DNA of 64,000 nt from Streptomyces bacillaris (GTDB lineage Bacteria > Actinomycetota > Actinomycetes > Streptomycetales > Streptomycetaceae). Location: assembly GCF_003268675.1 (NCBI RefSeq), contig NZ_CP029378.1, positions 186,001 through 250,000 of the forward strand, in the 5' to 3' direction. Below are positions 8,321 to 17,150 of the stretch, piece after piece (within the stretch, counting starts at the first letter, position 1; the number at the start of each line of letters is the position of its first letter). The position numbers and the translations under genes were made by a program. The notes beneath the pieces are model-generated. The model searched no databases, was not told where the DNA came from, and saw only the letters and a program-made list of their open reading frames with translations.

Positions 8321-8536
8321 TCAGGCTTGCTGGGCCTGGCGCTCCGCCAGGCTCCTGGGACGTAGATCCACCCAGTTCTGCTCGACGTAGGCGAGGCAGG
8401 CCTGACGCGTGTCCTCCGGATGAGCCACGGTCCAGCCGGCGGGCACCTCCGCGAAGGCGGGCCAAAGGGAATGCTGCCCCTCGTCGTTGATGAGTACCAA
8501 GTAGGTGCCGTTCTCGTCCTCGAACGGATTGGTCAT
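8321..8536 (-). CDS. MbtH family protein (orphan)
   Basis: 71 residues with all MbtH hallmarks: NPFEDE at the N-terminus, [13 protein letters not shown] in the middle and the conserved WVDLRPRSL at the end. MbtH proteins bind and activate adenylation domains of non-ribosomal peptide synthetases. There is no NRPS gene in this window. It lies 130 bp behind, and on the same strand as, a siderophore-interacting reductase with an iron box, so it probably shares iron control and serves a siderophore NRPS encoded elsewhere. ATG 8536 is chosen because the family begins at this Met; the reading can be extended 23 codons without support. Confidence 0.9.
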   Translation of the reverse strand: MTNPFEDENGTYLVLINDEGQHSLWPAFAEVPAGWTVAHPEDTRQACLAYVEQNWVDLRPRSLAERQAQQA

Positions 8537-8665
8537 GATTGATTCTCCTTCGTCGCGAGCGAGGCTGCCTTCGGCGAAATCGTCAGCGAACCTACCCAGC
8601 CCCACGTCGGCCGACTCGCCGGGACCTCCGACGTCCCTGCGGCACCGGGCCGACGACGCATGCCC

Positions 8666-9547
8666 TCACAGCCCCAGGTCGCTGAGGCGCGCCTCGTAGC
8701 GGATGGTGACGTCCTGCTCGTCGTCGGCCGGGGCGTCCCAGAGGGCCGTCAGCTCGGCGCGCACGGCGTCCGGCAGGGCCTCGTACCGCTCGTTCCAGCT
8801 GTTGGCGTCCGGTATCCAGTAGCCGACCACCTTGAACCGGGTGGCGGGCATCCCCAGTTCCTTGCGGAGGTAACGGCGTACTGTACGCAGCGCGTTGGTC
8901 TCCCCCGCGACCCAGACGTAGCCACCGGCCATGTCCGTACCGGCCGGGATGGCGGCCTTGACAAGCTCGGCCAGCCGGCTCGCGCCGTGGCCGTTGCCGC
9001 CGTAGGTCCAGGTGACCTTGGCGCCGGGGAGCGGCTGGACGGCTTCGGGGCCGGGCAGCTCGACGACCACACGGGTGGCGACCGACCCCGGGGTGTTCTC
9101 CAGCAGACGGGCCACGGCGGGCAGGCCGGTCTGGTCCGCGATCAGCACCTGCCAGGCGAGGTCGCCCGGCGGGCTGTAGAGGCCGGTGGGGTCGTTGACT
9201 CCGAGCACGTCCCCGGGCCGCGCGTCGGCCACCCAGGTCGAGGCGATCCCGGTGTCGTGGAGCACGAAGTCGACGTCGATCTCGTGGACCTCGGGGCGGG
9301 CCGCCCGGACCGTGTACGTACGCATCGGGGCGACGGGCGCACCCTCGGAGGTCTCCCAGCCCTTCTCCGTGGCCAGGGGCAGGGAGACGTCCTTGCGGTC
9401 CGGCCCGTGCGGGAAGAAGAGGCGGATGTACTCGTCACCGGTCCCGGTGGACTCGAAGCCGGCAAGCCCTTCGCCGTGCAGCGTGACCCGGGTCATCGTC
9501 GGGGTGAGCGGCTGGACTCGGGCGACGACGGCTCGATGGATCGTCAT
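8666..9547 (-). CDS. Siderophore-interacting protein (ferric-siderophore reductase)
   Basis: 293 residues of the ViuB/SIP family. The N-terminal FAD-binding barrel (~1-125) contains R.Y.. (YTVRAARPE) and the FVLHDTGIASTWVADARPGD segment; the NAD(P)H-binding domain (~130-285) includes AGETNALRTVRRYLRKELG, the family's C-terminal hallmark. It reduces imported ferric siderophores in the cytoplasm to release Fe(II). An iron box lies 37-55 bp upstream of the ATG, indicating repression by DmdR1/IdeR when iron is plentiful. The orphan MbtH gene follows. Confidence 0.92.
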   Translation of the reverse strand: MTIHRAVVARVQPLTPTMTRVTLHGEGLAGFESTGTGDEYIRLFFPHGPDRKDVSLPLATEKGWETSEGAPVAPMRTYTVRAARPEVHEIDVDFVLHDTGIASTWVADARPGDVLGVNDPTGLYSPPGDLAWQVLIADQTGLPAVARLLENTPGSVATRVVVELPGPEAVQPLPGAKVTWTYGGNGHGASRLAELVKAAIPAGTDMAGGYVWVAGETNALRTVRRYLRKELGMPATRFKVVGYWIPDANSWNERYEALPDAVRAELTALWDAPADDEQDVTIRYEARLSDLGL

Positions 9548-9583
9548 GGACGTGGCCCCTTCGTACAGGGTTCCGGTATCGAC

Positions 9584-9602
9584 TTAGGTCAGCCTAACCT
9601 TC
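9584..9602. promoter_or_regulatory. Iron box (DmdR1/IdeR operator)
   Basis: TTAGGTCAGCCTAACCTTC matches the actinobacterial iron-box consensus TTAGGTTAGGCTAACCTAA at 15 of 19 positions, with both TTAGGT and CTAACCT cores intact. It lies 36 bp ahead of the siderophore-interacting protein start. Confidence 0.85.
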
Positions 9603-9794
9603 CATGGGGCGTTGTTCGATACATCCGGCTCCCCACCCGGGTATCAACGGATGCGCGGCGGTTGCTCGTCGAGCGGCAAGCCCACCGCCCGGGTTCCGTC
9701 GACGCCCGTGGCCACGGCCGGGCATCCACGTGCGGGCGGCCCTGTGGCCCCGGTGGACGGGTGCCCTCCCTTGCGCACGCGGGCGGACATGCCG

Positions 9795-9828
9795 ACGGCC
9801 CCCGCCCGGCTGTGCGGGCGGGGGCCGT
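9795..9828. terminator. Terminator hairpin of the PfpI gene
   Basis: Fourteen-base perfect arms (9795-9808 and 9815-9828) with a six-base loop, 11 bases beyond the stop of the PfpI-like gene. Confidence 0.8.
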
Positions 9829-9839
9829 GGCTTCGTGCG

Positions 9840-10403
9840 TCAGGACCCGGTGAGCACCGCGTCGATCTCGCGGAGGAAGTCCTTCAGGTCGCCGGGGTCC
9901 CGCGAGGTGATGAGCGGCCAGCCGCCCTCGTCGTCGCGGACCACCGACGTGTCGACCCAGGAGCCGCCCGCGTTGGTGATGTCGGTCTTCAGGGAGGCGT
10001 ACGAGGTCAGGGTCTTGCCCTGGACGTAGCCGCCCTCGACCAGCGCCCACGGGCCGTGGCAGATCGCCGCGATCGGCCGGCCGGAGGCCGCGAACGAGCT
10101 GACGATCCGGGTGGTGGCGTCCTGGAGACGCAGCGTGTCGGCGTTGAGCGTGCCGCCCGGGATCAGCAGGAGGTCGTACGCGGCGGGGTCGACGTCCGCC
10201 AGGGTGAGGTCGGGCCGCACGGTGTCGCCGGGGTCGCGGTCGCCCACGAGGGTACGGATCTCCTCGTCGGAGACCGCCGCCACGCCGACCTGGGCCCCGT
10301 GGTCGCGCAGGTGCTTCACGGGGACGACGAGTTCGTCCTGCTCGACCCCGTAGTTGGTGACGATCGCCAGGATCCGGCGGTTGCCGAGATCGGTGGTGGC
10401 CAT
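9840..10403 (-). CDS. DJ-1/PfpI family protein
   Basis: 187 residues with a class-I glutamine-amidotransferase-like fold. The nucleophile elbow AAICHGPWALVEGG carries the conserved Cys-His pair, and LLIPGGTLNADTLR supplies the second conserved loop. PfpI/DJ-1 members act as glyoxalase III/deglycases, general stress proteins or proteases; the exact reaction cannot be told from sequence. The ATG at 10403 has AAAGGAG upstream; longer readings run into the preceding gene. It is last in a likely three-gene operon with DUF5133 and a carboxylate-amine ligase. Confidence 0.85.
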   Translation of the reverse strand: MATTDLGNRRILAIVTNYGVEQDELVVPVKHLRDHGAQVGVAAVSDEEIRTLVGDRDPGDTVRPDLTLADVDPAAYDLLLIPGGTLNADTLRLQDATTRIVSSFAASGRPIAAICHGPWALVEGGYVQGKTLTSYASLKTDITNAGGSWVDTSVVRDDEGGWPLITSRDPGDLKDFLREIDAVLTGS

Positions 10404-10461
10404 GTGCTGCTCCTTTCCTCGCACGTCATGCGGTCGTTGTCCGTACGGTGGTGCTGTCCGC

Positions 10462-11577
10462 TCAGCCGCCGGTGATGCGGACGCACTCCGCGACGGTGTC
10501 GCGGAGGCTGCCGGTCCGCTCCAGCAGTTCGCGCTGGACCCGGGCCCCGTTGCCGCGCCGCTCCAGGGCGGCGAGCGCCTTCTGCGCGGCCCTGAGGTCG
10601 CCGCTGTCCTCCAGGGCGTCCCGCACATGCGCCAGCAGCGCCCGGAGCACGTCGGCGGCGGGCTCGGGCCCCAGGGTGCGGGGGTGGATGAGCCGGTCGT
10701 CGATGCCGGAGCGGGCCGCCTGCCAGGACGCCACCCGCACCAGGGCCACCTGGGTGTCCTGGGGCGGCTCCCCGGCCCGCCACTCCCGCGCGGCCGTCTC
10801 CACCAGCGCCCGGGTCAGCGTGGCGAGGAGCACGGTGTCCGCCGGGTCCAGGCAGACGTCCGCGATCCTGACCTCCACTGTGGGGTAGCTGCGCGAGAGG
10901 CGCGCGTCGAAGTAGACCATCCCCTCGTCCTTGAGGACCCCGGTGGAGACGAGGGCGGCAACCTGCTGGTGGTAGCGCTCGGCGGAGCCGTGGAGTTCCA
11001 CGGGCCCGGCCGACGGCCACCGGCCCCACACCCGGCTGCGGTAGCTGGCGTACCGGGTGTCCTGCCCCTGCCAGAGGGGGGAGTTGCCGCTCACGGCGAG
11101 CAGGACCGGCAGCCAGCAGCGGATCCGGTCGAGGACCGCGACCCCTTCCTCGTCCGACTCCACGGAGACATGGACGTGGCAGCCGCAGGTCAGCTGCTCC
11201 TGGGCGGTCAGCCCGTAGCGCTCGGCCATCCAGCGGTACCGCTCCCCCGTCCCGATCGTGGGGCTGACCGGCAGCGGCGAGGTCGCCAGAGCCGCGACCG
11301 AGGCGCCCACGTCGGCGGCGTGGCGGCCCGCCTCGGCGCGCCACCGGTGCACCGCGTCGGCGATCTCGGCCATGTCCCGGCAGGGGTGCGTGGCGAACTC
11401 CAGCTGCTGGCGGTGCAGCTCCGGCTCGAAGGCCGACTCGCCCTCCGCGTCCTGCTCGGCGCGGGCCAGCACGGCGGTGGAGAGGGCCCGTGCCTCCCCG
11501 CTCTCCGGGTCGACCAGCAGCAGTTCTTCCTCGACGCCCACGGTCCGTACCACTGCGCCCACCCCTTCGCTGTTCAT
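10462..11577 (-). CDS. Carboxylate-amine ligase, YbdK/GCS2 family
   Basis: 371 residues of the glutamate-cysteine ligase type 2 family. Visible motifs are GVEEELLLVDPESGEA (metal/ATP site), the HRQQLEFATHPC block, and CGCHVHVSVESDEEGV. E. coli YbdK has weak gamma-glutamylcysteine synthetase activity; Streptomyces make mycothiol, so the physiological substrate is uncertain. The start is ambiguous: ATG 11577 has a poor ribosome site, while GTG 11553 (VVRTVGVEEE) has GAAGGGG eight bases upstream and may be the true start. It is 14 bp behind the DUF5133 gene. Confidence 0.88.
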   Translation of the reverse strand: MNSEGVGAVVRTVGVEEELLLVDPESGEARALSTAVLARAEQDAEGESAFEPELHRQQLEFATHPCRDMAEIADAVHRWRAEAGRHAADVGASVAALATSPLPVSPTIGTGERYRWMAERYGLTAQEQLTCGCHVHVSVESDEEGVAVLDRIRCWLPVLLAVSGNSPLWQGQDTRYASYRSRVWGRWPSAGPVELHGSAERYHQQVAALVSTGVLKDEGMVYFDARLSRSYPTVEVRIADVCLDPADTVLLATLTRALVETAAREWRAGEPPQDTQVALVRVASWQAARSGIDDRLIHPRTLGPEPAADVLRALLAHVRDALEDSGDLRAAQKALAALERRGNGARVQRELLERTGSLRDTVAECVRITGG

Positions 11578-11591
11578 CCGTCGGCTGCCGA

Positions 11592-11819
11592 TCAGGCCGT
11601 GAGGATGGAGTCGTCCTCGGGGCGGGCCCCCGGCAGCCGGTGCCGGGCGGCGACCAGGGCGCTGTCGACGTCGCCCGTACCGGTCGAGACGCACAGGGTG
11701 TAGGCGACGTCGTCCATGCGCTGCCGCGCCTCGGTGCTGCCGCTCTCCGCGTGCAGCAGACGCAGGGCCTCGTACTGCTCGACGAGGTTGCGCAGCACGG
11801 TGGGGTGGGCCATCAGCAT
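11592..11819 (-). CDS. DUF5133 domain protein
   Basis: 75 residues beginning MLMAHPTVLRNLVEQYEALRLLHAE, the characteristic opening of DUF5133 proteins, which are small, helical and confined to Streptomyces and relatives. A GGAAGGA ribosome site precedes the ATG at 11819 (a second Met lies two codons on). It leads the operon with the carboxylate-amine ligase and PfpI protein. Function unknown. Confidence 0.8.
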   Translation of the reverse strand: MLMAHPTVLRNLVEQYEALRLLHAESGSTEARQRMDDVAYTLCVSTGTGDVDSALVAARHRLPGARPEDDSILTA

Positions 11820-12005
11820 GCGGGGGTCCTTCCGGGTGGTTCATCGTGTGAACGTCCTGTGCCCGGTCCGTGTGCTCGGGCACAGCCCCGAGTACCCCCG
11901 CCGGTCCGGGCCACACCTGGGTGAATCGATCCCTCCGCAAGGGGTACCCAGCAGGACGGACCATCCCTCCCCGGACGTTCCGGGGCACCACGGAAGGACG
12001 CTCCC

Positions 12006-12257
12006 ATGACCGACCGCAGGCCGGAAGGCACCGCCTACAGCGGGGCTTCCCCCAGTCCGCCCCCTGTCGGGGCGGATCTGCCGGACCAGCAGGCGAAGGA
12101 GGGCGAGGACCCTCTCGACATACCGGTGCCGGAGCGGGTCGCCCGCGAGAGCGGTGACGGGCCCGACCCGGACGAGGCGGGCTCGGGCCAGGGGGAGCCG
12201 CGCAACGCCGGGGCGCACCCCGAGGAGCATCCGGCCCCGGACGAGTCCACGGGGTAG
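12006..12257 (+). CDS. Small disordered acidic protein, unrecognised
   Basis: 83 residues dominated by Pro, Gly, Glu and Asp with no hydrophobic segment (MTDRRPEGTAYSG to HPAPDESTG). A GGAAGGAC ribosome site precedes the ATG and a 20-bp terminator follows its stop, which supports a real gene. I recognise no family. It is convergent with the cold-shock gene. Confidence 0.55.
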   Translation: MTDRRPEGTAYSGASPSPPPVGADLPDQQAKEGEDPLDIPVPERVARESGDGPDPDEAGSGQGEPRNAGAHPEEHPAPDESTG

Positions 12258-12302
12258 CCGCCCGCCCGGGGCGGGGGCGTTCCGCGCCCTGCCCCGGAAA
12301 CG

Positions 12303-12345
12303 CCCTTGGGCCCCCGGGACGCGGTGCGTCCCGGGGGCCCAAGGG
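12303..12345. terminator. Perfect 20-bp bidirectional terminator
   Basis: Arms 12303-12322 and 12326-12345 pair perfectly across a three-base loop, between the convergent small acidic protein and cold-shock genes. Confidence 0.85.
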
Positions 12346-12360
12346 GTGGTTCGCCCCGGA

Positions 12361-12714
<354 letters not shown>

Positions 12715-12836
12715 TCACTCCTCACCAGAGAGCAACGCCATTTTGGCGTGGATCTTCCCCCTCACGGTTGGCTCGAACTGTACGCACACCGTCCGATCAG
12801 GGCATTCGGCCGCGCAGGACGGGCGGCCCGCCCCCG

Positions 12837-13235
12837 CTACTGGATGAACCGGGGCAGCCACCGCGCCTGGTAGTCCGGGTGCGCGGCGTACTCGGCGGCC
12901 AGCTGGCGTACGGCGAAGCCCAGGCCCACCGCACGGCCGGAGCGGAAGTCCTGCGCCGGGCGGTCGGTGTCCAGCTCGGCCACCTCCACGTACTCCCCCA
13001 CCAGCACCCGGTGCGTCTCGATCCGCTCCAGGGTGCGCGCCGGGTCCTGGAGCGCGATGTGGTGGTCGAAGCCCCGGTCCCGCACCGTGAACGCGACGCC
13101 GCCCTTGCGGTCGTGGACCTCACCGGGCACATCCACCGGGCACCGCCATCGGTCCCCGCCGGCAGCCAGGGCGACCTGTTCCTCATCGGCGAGACGCGCC
13201 AGGACGAAGGCCACCATGTCTGTGTTGCCGGCCAT
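12837..13235 (-). CDS. DUF6221-like protein
   Basis: About 132 residues. The opening MAGNTDMVAFVLARLADEEQVALAA is the DUF6221 pattern (an N-terminal helix FL.ARL.E.E..A), and a C-terminal helix ends AAHPDYQARWLPRFIQ, also typical. DUF6221 genes often lie in mobile or accessory regions but this one is isolated. The alternative Met at 13259 adds eight residues. Function unknown. Confidence 0.6.
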   Translation of the reverse strand: MAGNTDMVAFVLARLADEEQVALAAGGDRWRCPVDVPGEVHDRKGGVAFTVRDRGFDHHIALQDPARTLERIETHRVLVGEYVEVAELDTDRPAQDFRSGRAVGLGFAVRQLAAEYAAHPDYQARWLPRFIQ

Positions 13236-13331
13236 TGGATGCTGCTCCCTCGTGTCCATGGATCACTGCGGTGATACGGGGAGCATTGTCGTGGACCGGA
13301 GCGGCGCGATCCACCACGGCAGGCGGGACGG

Positions 13332-13787
13332 TCAGCCCGTGCTCTCCCCGCTCCCCCCGGCGGCCAGGTCCGCGAGGACCTTGTGGAGGGGTTCGGTGAG
13401 CCGGCGGCGGTACTCCTGCACGGCCCAGCCGTTGCCGTCGGGGTCGGTGAAGTACATGAACGTGGCCCCGTCCTCGGGGGCGTACCGCTGGGGTGCGGAG
13501 ACCTCGACCCCACGCGCGACCAGCTCCGCGTGGGCGGCGTCGATGTCGGTGACGCAGAGCTGGAGCCCGTGGTACGTGCCCGGCTGCGGGTCCCCCGTGG
13601 GGTTGGGTACGCCGTCGGTGAGGGCGATCGAGCAGCCCGAGCCGGGCGGGGTGAGCTGGACGACGCGGGCGCCCGGCATCACCTCGCCGTCGATGTCGAC
13701 GTGGAAGCCGAGTTTGTCGCGGTAGAAGTCGCGGGCCCGGTCCAGGTCGGTCACGGGGAGCACGATCACTTCGAGGGTCCAGTCCAT
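13332..13787 (-). CDS. VOC family (glyoxalase-fold) protein
   Basis: 151 residues with two beta-alpha-beta-beta-beta modules: VIVLPVTDLDRARDFYRDKLGFHVD and LQLCVTDIDAAHAELVARGV, ending in YFTDPDGNGWAVQE. Such proteins use a metal held by His/Glu residues for isomerisation, ring-opening or drug sequestration; the reaction here is unknown. It lies 14 bp behind a DHA2-type drug exporter and probably shares its transcript, hinting at a role with a toxic small molecule. Confidence 0.85.
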   Translation of the reverse strand: MDWTLEVIVLPVTDLDRARDFYRDKLGFHVDIDGEVMPGARVVQLTPPGSGCSIALTDGVPNPTGDPQPGTYHGLQLCVTDIDAAHAELVARGVEVSAPQRYAPEDGATFMYFTDPDGNGWAVQEYRRRLTEPLHKVLADLAAGGSGESTG

Positions 13788-13801
13788 GGCTGCGGAGCCT
13801 T

Positions 13802-15439
13802 TCACTGTTTCGGGGGTGGGCGTGGGGGGTCGTCGGTCGCCTCGGGGACGGCCGGTTCCGGTTCCGTACCGTCCGACGCCGATGCTCCGGGGACGGTCTC
13901 CCCGGGGGTGGCGCCGCCCTGGAGCCTGGCCAGGTCGGAGGCACGGACCTGGATGACCAGGAAGGCGACCAGGGCGGCGAAGACGGCGAAGCAGGCGGCG
14001 ACGACGAAGGCGCTGGAGACACCGGCGGTCAGGACCTCGTTGCCCCAGGGCGGTGGCAGCTCCCCGGTCCTGCGGAACTCCAGCAGCTGGGCCGGGGTGG
14101 CCTGCTCCAGGAAGCGCGGCACCTGGTCGGTGGCCTCGTGGCGGCTGGCCGTGCCGAACATCGTCACCAGGATGGAGAGTCCGAGGGAGCCGCCGACCTG
14201 CTGGGTGGCGTTGAGGACGCCGGAGGCCGCGCCCGCTTCCTTCGGGGCGACGCCGGAGACCGCCATGAGGGTCAGGGAGACGAACTGCATGCCCATCCCG
14301 AGGCCGAAGACGAGCATCGGGCCGAGGATGGAACCGAGGTACGTGCTGTGGACATCGGTCAGCGTGAGCCAGCCGAGCCCGATGGCGGCCAGCAGCGCGC
14401 CGGTCACCATGAAGGGTTTCGGCCCCCACCGGGGCAGCAGTTGGGAGGCGAGTCCCGCGCCGACGGCGATGATGACGCTGACCGGCAGGAAGGCGAGCCC
14501 GGCCCGCAGCGGGCTGAACTCCAGCACGTTCTGGACGAACAGGGTGAGGAAGAAGAACATCCCGAACATGGCGGCGGCCAGGCTGAGCATCATCGCGTAG
14601 GTTCCGGCGCGGTTGCGGTCGCGGAACATCCACAGCGGGGTGATCGGCTGCCGGGAGCGGCTCTCGATGACGAGGAACAGCGCCAGGAGCACGACGGCGG
14701 CGGCGAAGGCGCCGAGGGTCAGCGAGTCGCTCCAGCCGTCCTCGGAGGCGCGGATGAAGCCGTAGACCAGCAGCACCATGCCGGCCGTGGAGGTGAGGGC
14801 GCCGACGACGTCGAAGTGGCCGGGGTGGCGCTCGGACTCGCGGATGTAGCGGGGCGTGGCGAACGCGATGAGCAGGCCGATGGGGACGTTGACGAAGAGG
14901 ACCCACCGCCAGTCGAGCCATTCGACGAGCATCCCGCCCGCCAGCAGTCCGATCGCGCTGCCGCCCGCCGAGACTGCGGCGAACACCCCGAAGGCCCTGT
15001 TCCGTTCGGGGCCCTCGCGGAAGGTCGTGGTGATCAGCGACAGGGCGGTCGGGGAGGCGATGGCCCCGCCGACGCCCTGGAGCGAGCGGGCGGCCAGCAG
15101 CTGCCAGGACTCCTGGGAGAGCCCGCCGAGCAGCGAGGCGAGGACGAAGAGCAGCACGCCGAAGATGAAGACGCGGCGGCGGCCGAGGATGTCACCGAGC
15201 CGCCCGCCGAGCAGCAGGAGTCCGCCGAACGTCAGGGTGTAGGCGTTGACCACCCAGGAGAGGTTCTCGGTGGAGAAGCCCAGGGACCGCTGCATGTGCG
15301 GGAGGGCGATGTTGACGATGGTGATGTCGAGCACCACCATCAGCTGGCACGAGGCGATGACCAGGAGTGCCATTCCGCTGCCGGGGGACCGCCGGTCGGG
15401 CCGGGCGGAGGGCGCGGGTGTCGCGTGGGAGCCCGTCAT
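13802..15439 (-). CDS. MFS transporter, DHA2 (EmrB/QacA) drug exporter
   Basis: 545 residues with 14 predicted membrane helices. Motif A (GGRLGDILGRRRVFIFG), the DITIVNIALP segment of helix 1 (motif D1) and a motif-C-like glycine-rich helix 5 are present. DHA2 exporters use the proton gradient to expel hydrophobic drugs and self-made antibiotics. The polar N-terminus and Pro-rich C-terminus are cytoplasmic. Leads an operon with the VOC protein. No TetR regulator lies beside it. Confidence 0.92.
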   Translation of the reverse strand: MTGSHATPAPSARPDRRSPGSGMALLVIASCQLMVVLDITIVNIALPHMQRSLGFSTENLSWVVNAYTLTFGGLLLLGGRLGDILGRRRVFIFGVLLFVLASLLGGLSQESWQLLAARSLQGVGGAIASPTALSLITTTFREGPERNRAFGVFAAVSAGGSAIGLLAGGMLVEWLDWRWVLFVNVPIGLLIAFATPRYIRESERHPGHFDVVGALTSTAGMVLLVYGFIRASEDGWSDSLTLGAFAAAVVLLALFLVIESRSRQPITPLWMFRDRNRAGTYAMMLSLAAAMFGMFFFLTLFVQNVLEFSPLRAGLAFLPVSVIIAVGAGLASQLLPRWGPKPFMVTGALLAAIGLGWLTLTDVHSTYLGSILGPMLVFGLGMGMQFVSLTLMAVSGVAPKEAGAASGVLNATQQVGGSLGLSILVTMFGTASRHEATDQVPRFLEQATPAQLLEFRRTGELPPPWGNEVLTAGVSSAFVVAACFAVFAALVAFLVIQVRASDLARLQGGATPGETVPGASASDGTEPEPAVPEATDDPPRPPPKQ

Positions 15440-15599
15440 GGGTGGGTTCGTCTCTCGTTCCGAGGGTGACGAGGATGACGCGCCCCCGCAAGGGCGGTCG
15501 GCTGCCCCGCAGGCCCGGTGAGCGCGGGGCGTTCACCCGATCGACGTTATGACGGAACCCGGAGCGCCGCCATTCGATCACCCGGGGAGGCGGGCCGCC

Positions 15600-16613
15600 C
15601 TACTGGAGGGCGCGGACCGCCGTGCGGAAGAGGGCGGGTGCGCGGTGGGCGGCGGTGACGATCAGGGGGCGGAGGGCGGGGTGGCCCGCGGCGCCCAGGA
15701 GGGCGTGGGTGAGCAGCCGGTAGCGGCGTGTCGCCCGCCGCCACCGGGCCGGGTACTCCTCGGGCCGCCCGGCCGCCAGACAGCCGACGGCCGCCGACGC
15801 CGTGGCGACGGCCAGGGCGATGCCCTCCCCGGTGAGCGCGTCGGTGTAGCCGGCCGCGTCCCCGACCAGCAGGACCCGCCCGGCCCGTGGTCCGCGCGCC
15901 CGCTGCCGCAGCGGTCCGGCCCCGCGAACGGAGGTGGCGCCGGGCCCGGCCAGCCGGGCGGCGAGGTCCGGGAAGGCGGCCAGGTGGTCGGCATACGGGC
16001 GGCGGTCGCGGCTGAGGACCGCCACGCCCACCAGATGTTCGTCGACGGGGGTCACGTACGCCTCGGCGTGCGGGGACCAGTGCACCTCGACCAGGTCGCT
16101 CCAGGGGGCGGTGCGGTAGTGGCGGCGCAGCCCGTATCGGCCGGGCCCGGGGACGGGGTGGTCCAGGCCGAGGGCGCGGCGCAGCGGGGAGTGGAGCCCG
16201 TCGGCGGCGATGAGCCAGCGGGCGGTGAGCCCGGCGGCGGTGACGGTGTGCCCGTCCTGGCGCACCTCCCGGACCTTGCCCTCCACGATGCGTACGCCGA
16301 GGGCTTCGGCCCGCTCGTGGAGGGCGGTGTGCAGGGCGGTGCGGCGGACGCCGAGCCCGTACGCGCCCCGGAACGGTGCCTGGGCACTGCGCAGCCCGTC
16401 GGTGTACCGGATCCCGCGCAGGGGGTGTCCCACCGGGTGGACGCCGAGGGCGTGCAGGGCGGCGAGGCCGCCGGGCATGATGCCCTCGCCGCAGGCCTTG
16501 TCGACGGGTGCGGGCCGGGGTTCGACCACCACCGCCTCCAGACCGGCCCGGGCGGCGCGGATGGCGGCGGCCAGTCCGGCGGGGCCGCCGCCCGCGATCA
16601 GGATGTCGATCAC
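15600..16613 (-). CDS. FAD-dependent monooxygenase, SrsC-like
   Basis: 337 residues of the PHBH/geranylgeranyl-reductase class. FAD-binding GxGxxG (IAGGGPAGLAAAIRAARAG) lies at the N-terminus, the ADG motif (LIAADGLHSPLRRALG) in the middle and the GD motif (VLLVGDAAGYTDALTGEG) near residue 260. Start GTG 16613 overlaps the stop of the methyltransferase gene as GTGA. In S. griseus SrsC hydroxylates the alkylresorcinol ring to give methoxy-hydroquinones. Gene order and coupling match that operon, so I infer the same role. Confidence 0.8.
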   Translation of the reverse strand: MIDILIAGGGPAGLAAAIRAARAGLEAVVVEPRPAPVDKACGEGIMPGGLAALHALGVHPVGHPLRGIRYTDGLRSAQAPFRGAYGLGVRRTALHTALHERAEALGVRIVEGKVREVRQDGHTVTAAGLTARWLIAADGLHSPLRRALGLDHPVPGPGRYGLRRHYRTAPWSDLVEVHWSPHAEAYVTPVDEHLVGVAVLSRDRRPYADHLAAFPDLAARLAGPGATSVRGAGPLRQRARGPRAGRVLLVGDAAGYTDALTGEGIALAVATASAAVGCLAAGRPEEYPARWRRATRRYRLLTHALLGAAGHPALRPLIVTAAHRAPALFRTAVRALQ

Positions 16614-17137
16614 GCCCGCGCTGCCGCCACCGGGAGGCGGGCCAGTTCCTCGTCCTCGCACCGGATACGGACGGCCATCAGCGCGGCGTTGAGCACGGTG
16701 AAGGCGACGGCGGTGACCCAGGCCCCGTGGACGAGGGGCAGCGCGATCCCTTCGGCGGCGACGGCCACGTAGTTGGGGTGGCGCAGCCATCGGTAGGGGC
16801 CTCCGGTGACCAGAGGCAGGCCGGGGACGACGATGACGCGGGTGTTCCAGCGGGGGCCGAGCGTGGTGATGCACCACCAGCGCAGCAGCTGCGCCGCGAC
16901 GGTGACGGCCACCATGGTCCAGCCGAGGGCGGGCAGGAAGGGGCGGCCGGTGAGGTGGACCTCGGCCAGGCAGCCGGCCAGCAGGGCGGTGTGCAGGACC
17001 ACCATCGCCGGGTAGTGGCCGCTGCCCGCCTCCGTACCACCGCGGGCCAGGCTCCAGCGGGTGTTGCGGCGGGCGACGACGAGTTCCGCGAGGCGCTCGA
17101 CGGCGACGGCGAGGACCAGGGCGGTGTACCAGATCAC
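16610..17137 (-). CDS. ICMT-like membrane methyltransferase, SrsB-like
   Basis: 175 residues, largely membrane-embedded, of the isoprenylcysteine carboxyl methyltransferase family. The C-terminal SAM-binding core GGPYRWLRHPNYVAVAAEG is the family hallmark. In S. griseus SrsB O-methylates the resorcinol made by SrsA. GTG 17137 has AAGGAA upstream; the gene starts 14 bp after the PKS stop and ends overlapping the hydroxylase start. Confidence 0.8.
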   Translation of the reverse strand: MIWYTALVLAVAVERLAELVVARRNTRWSLARGGTEAGSGHYPAMVVLHTALLAGCLAEVHLTGRPFLPALGWTMVAVTVAAQLLRWWCITTLGPRWNTRVIVVPGLPLVTGGPYRWLRHPNYVAVAAEGIALPLVHGAWVTAVAFTVLNAALMAVRIRCEDEELARLPVAAARA

Positions 17138-17150
17138 GGTCCGTTCCTTC

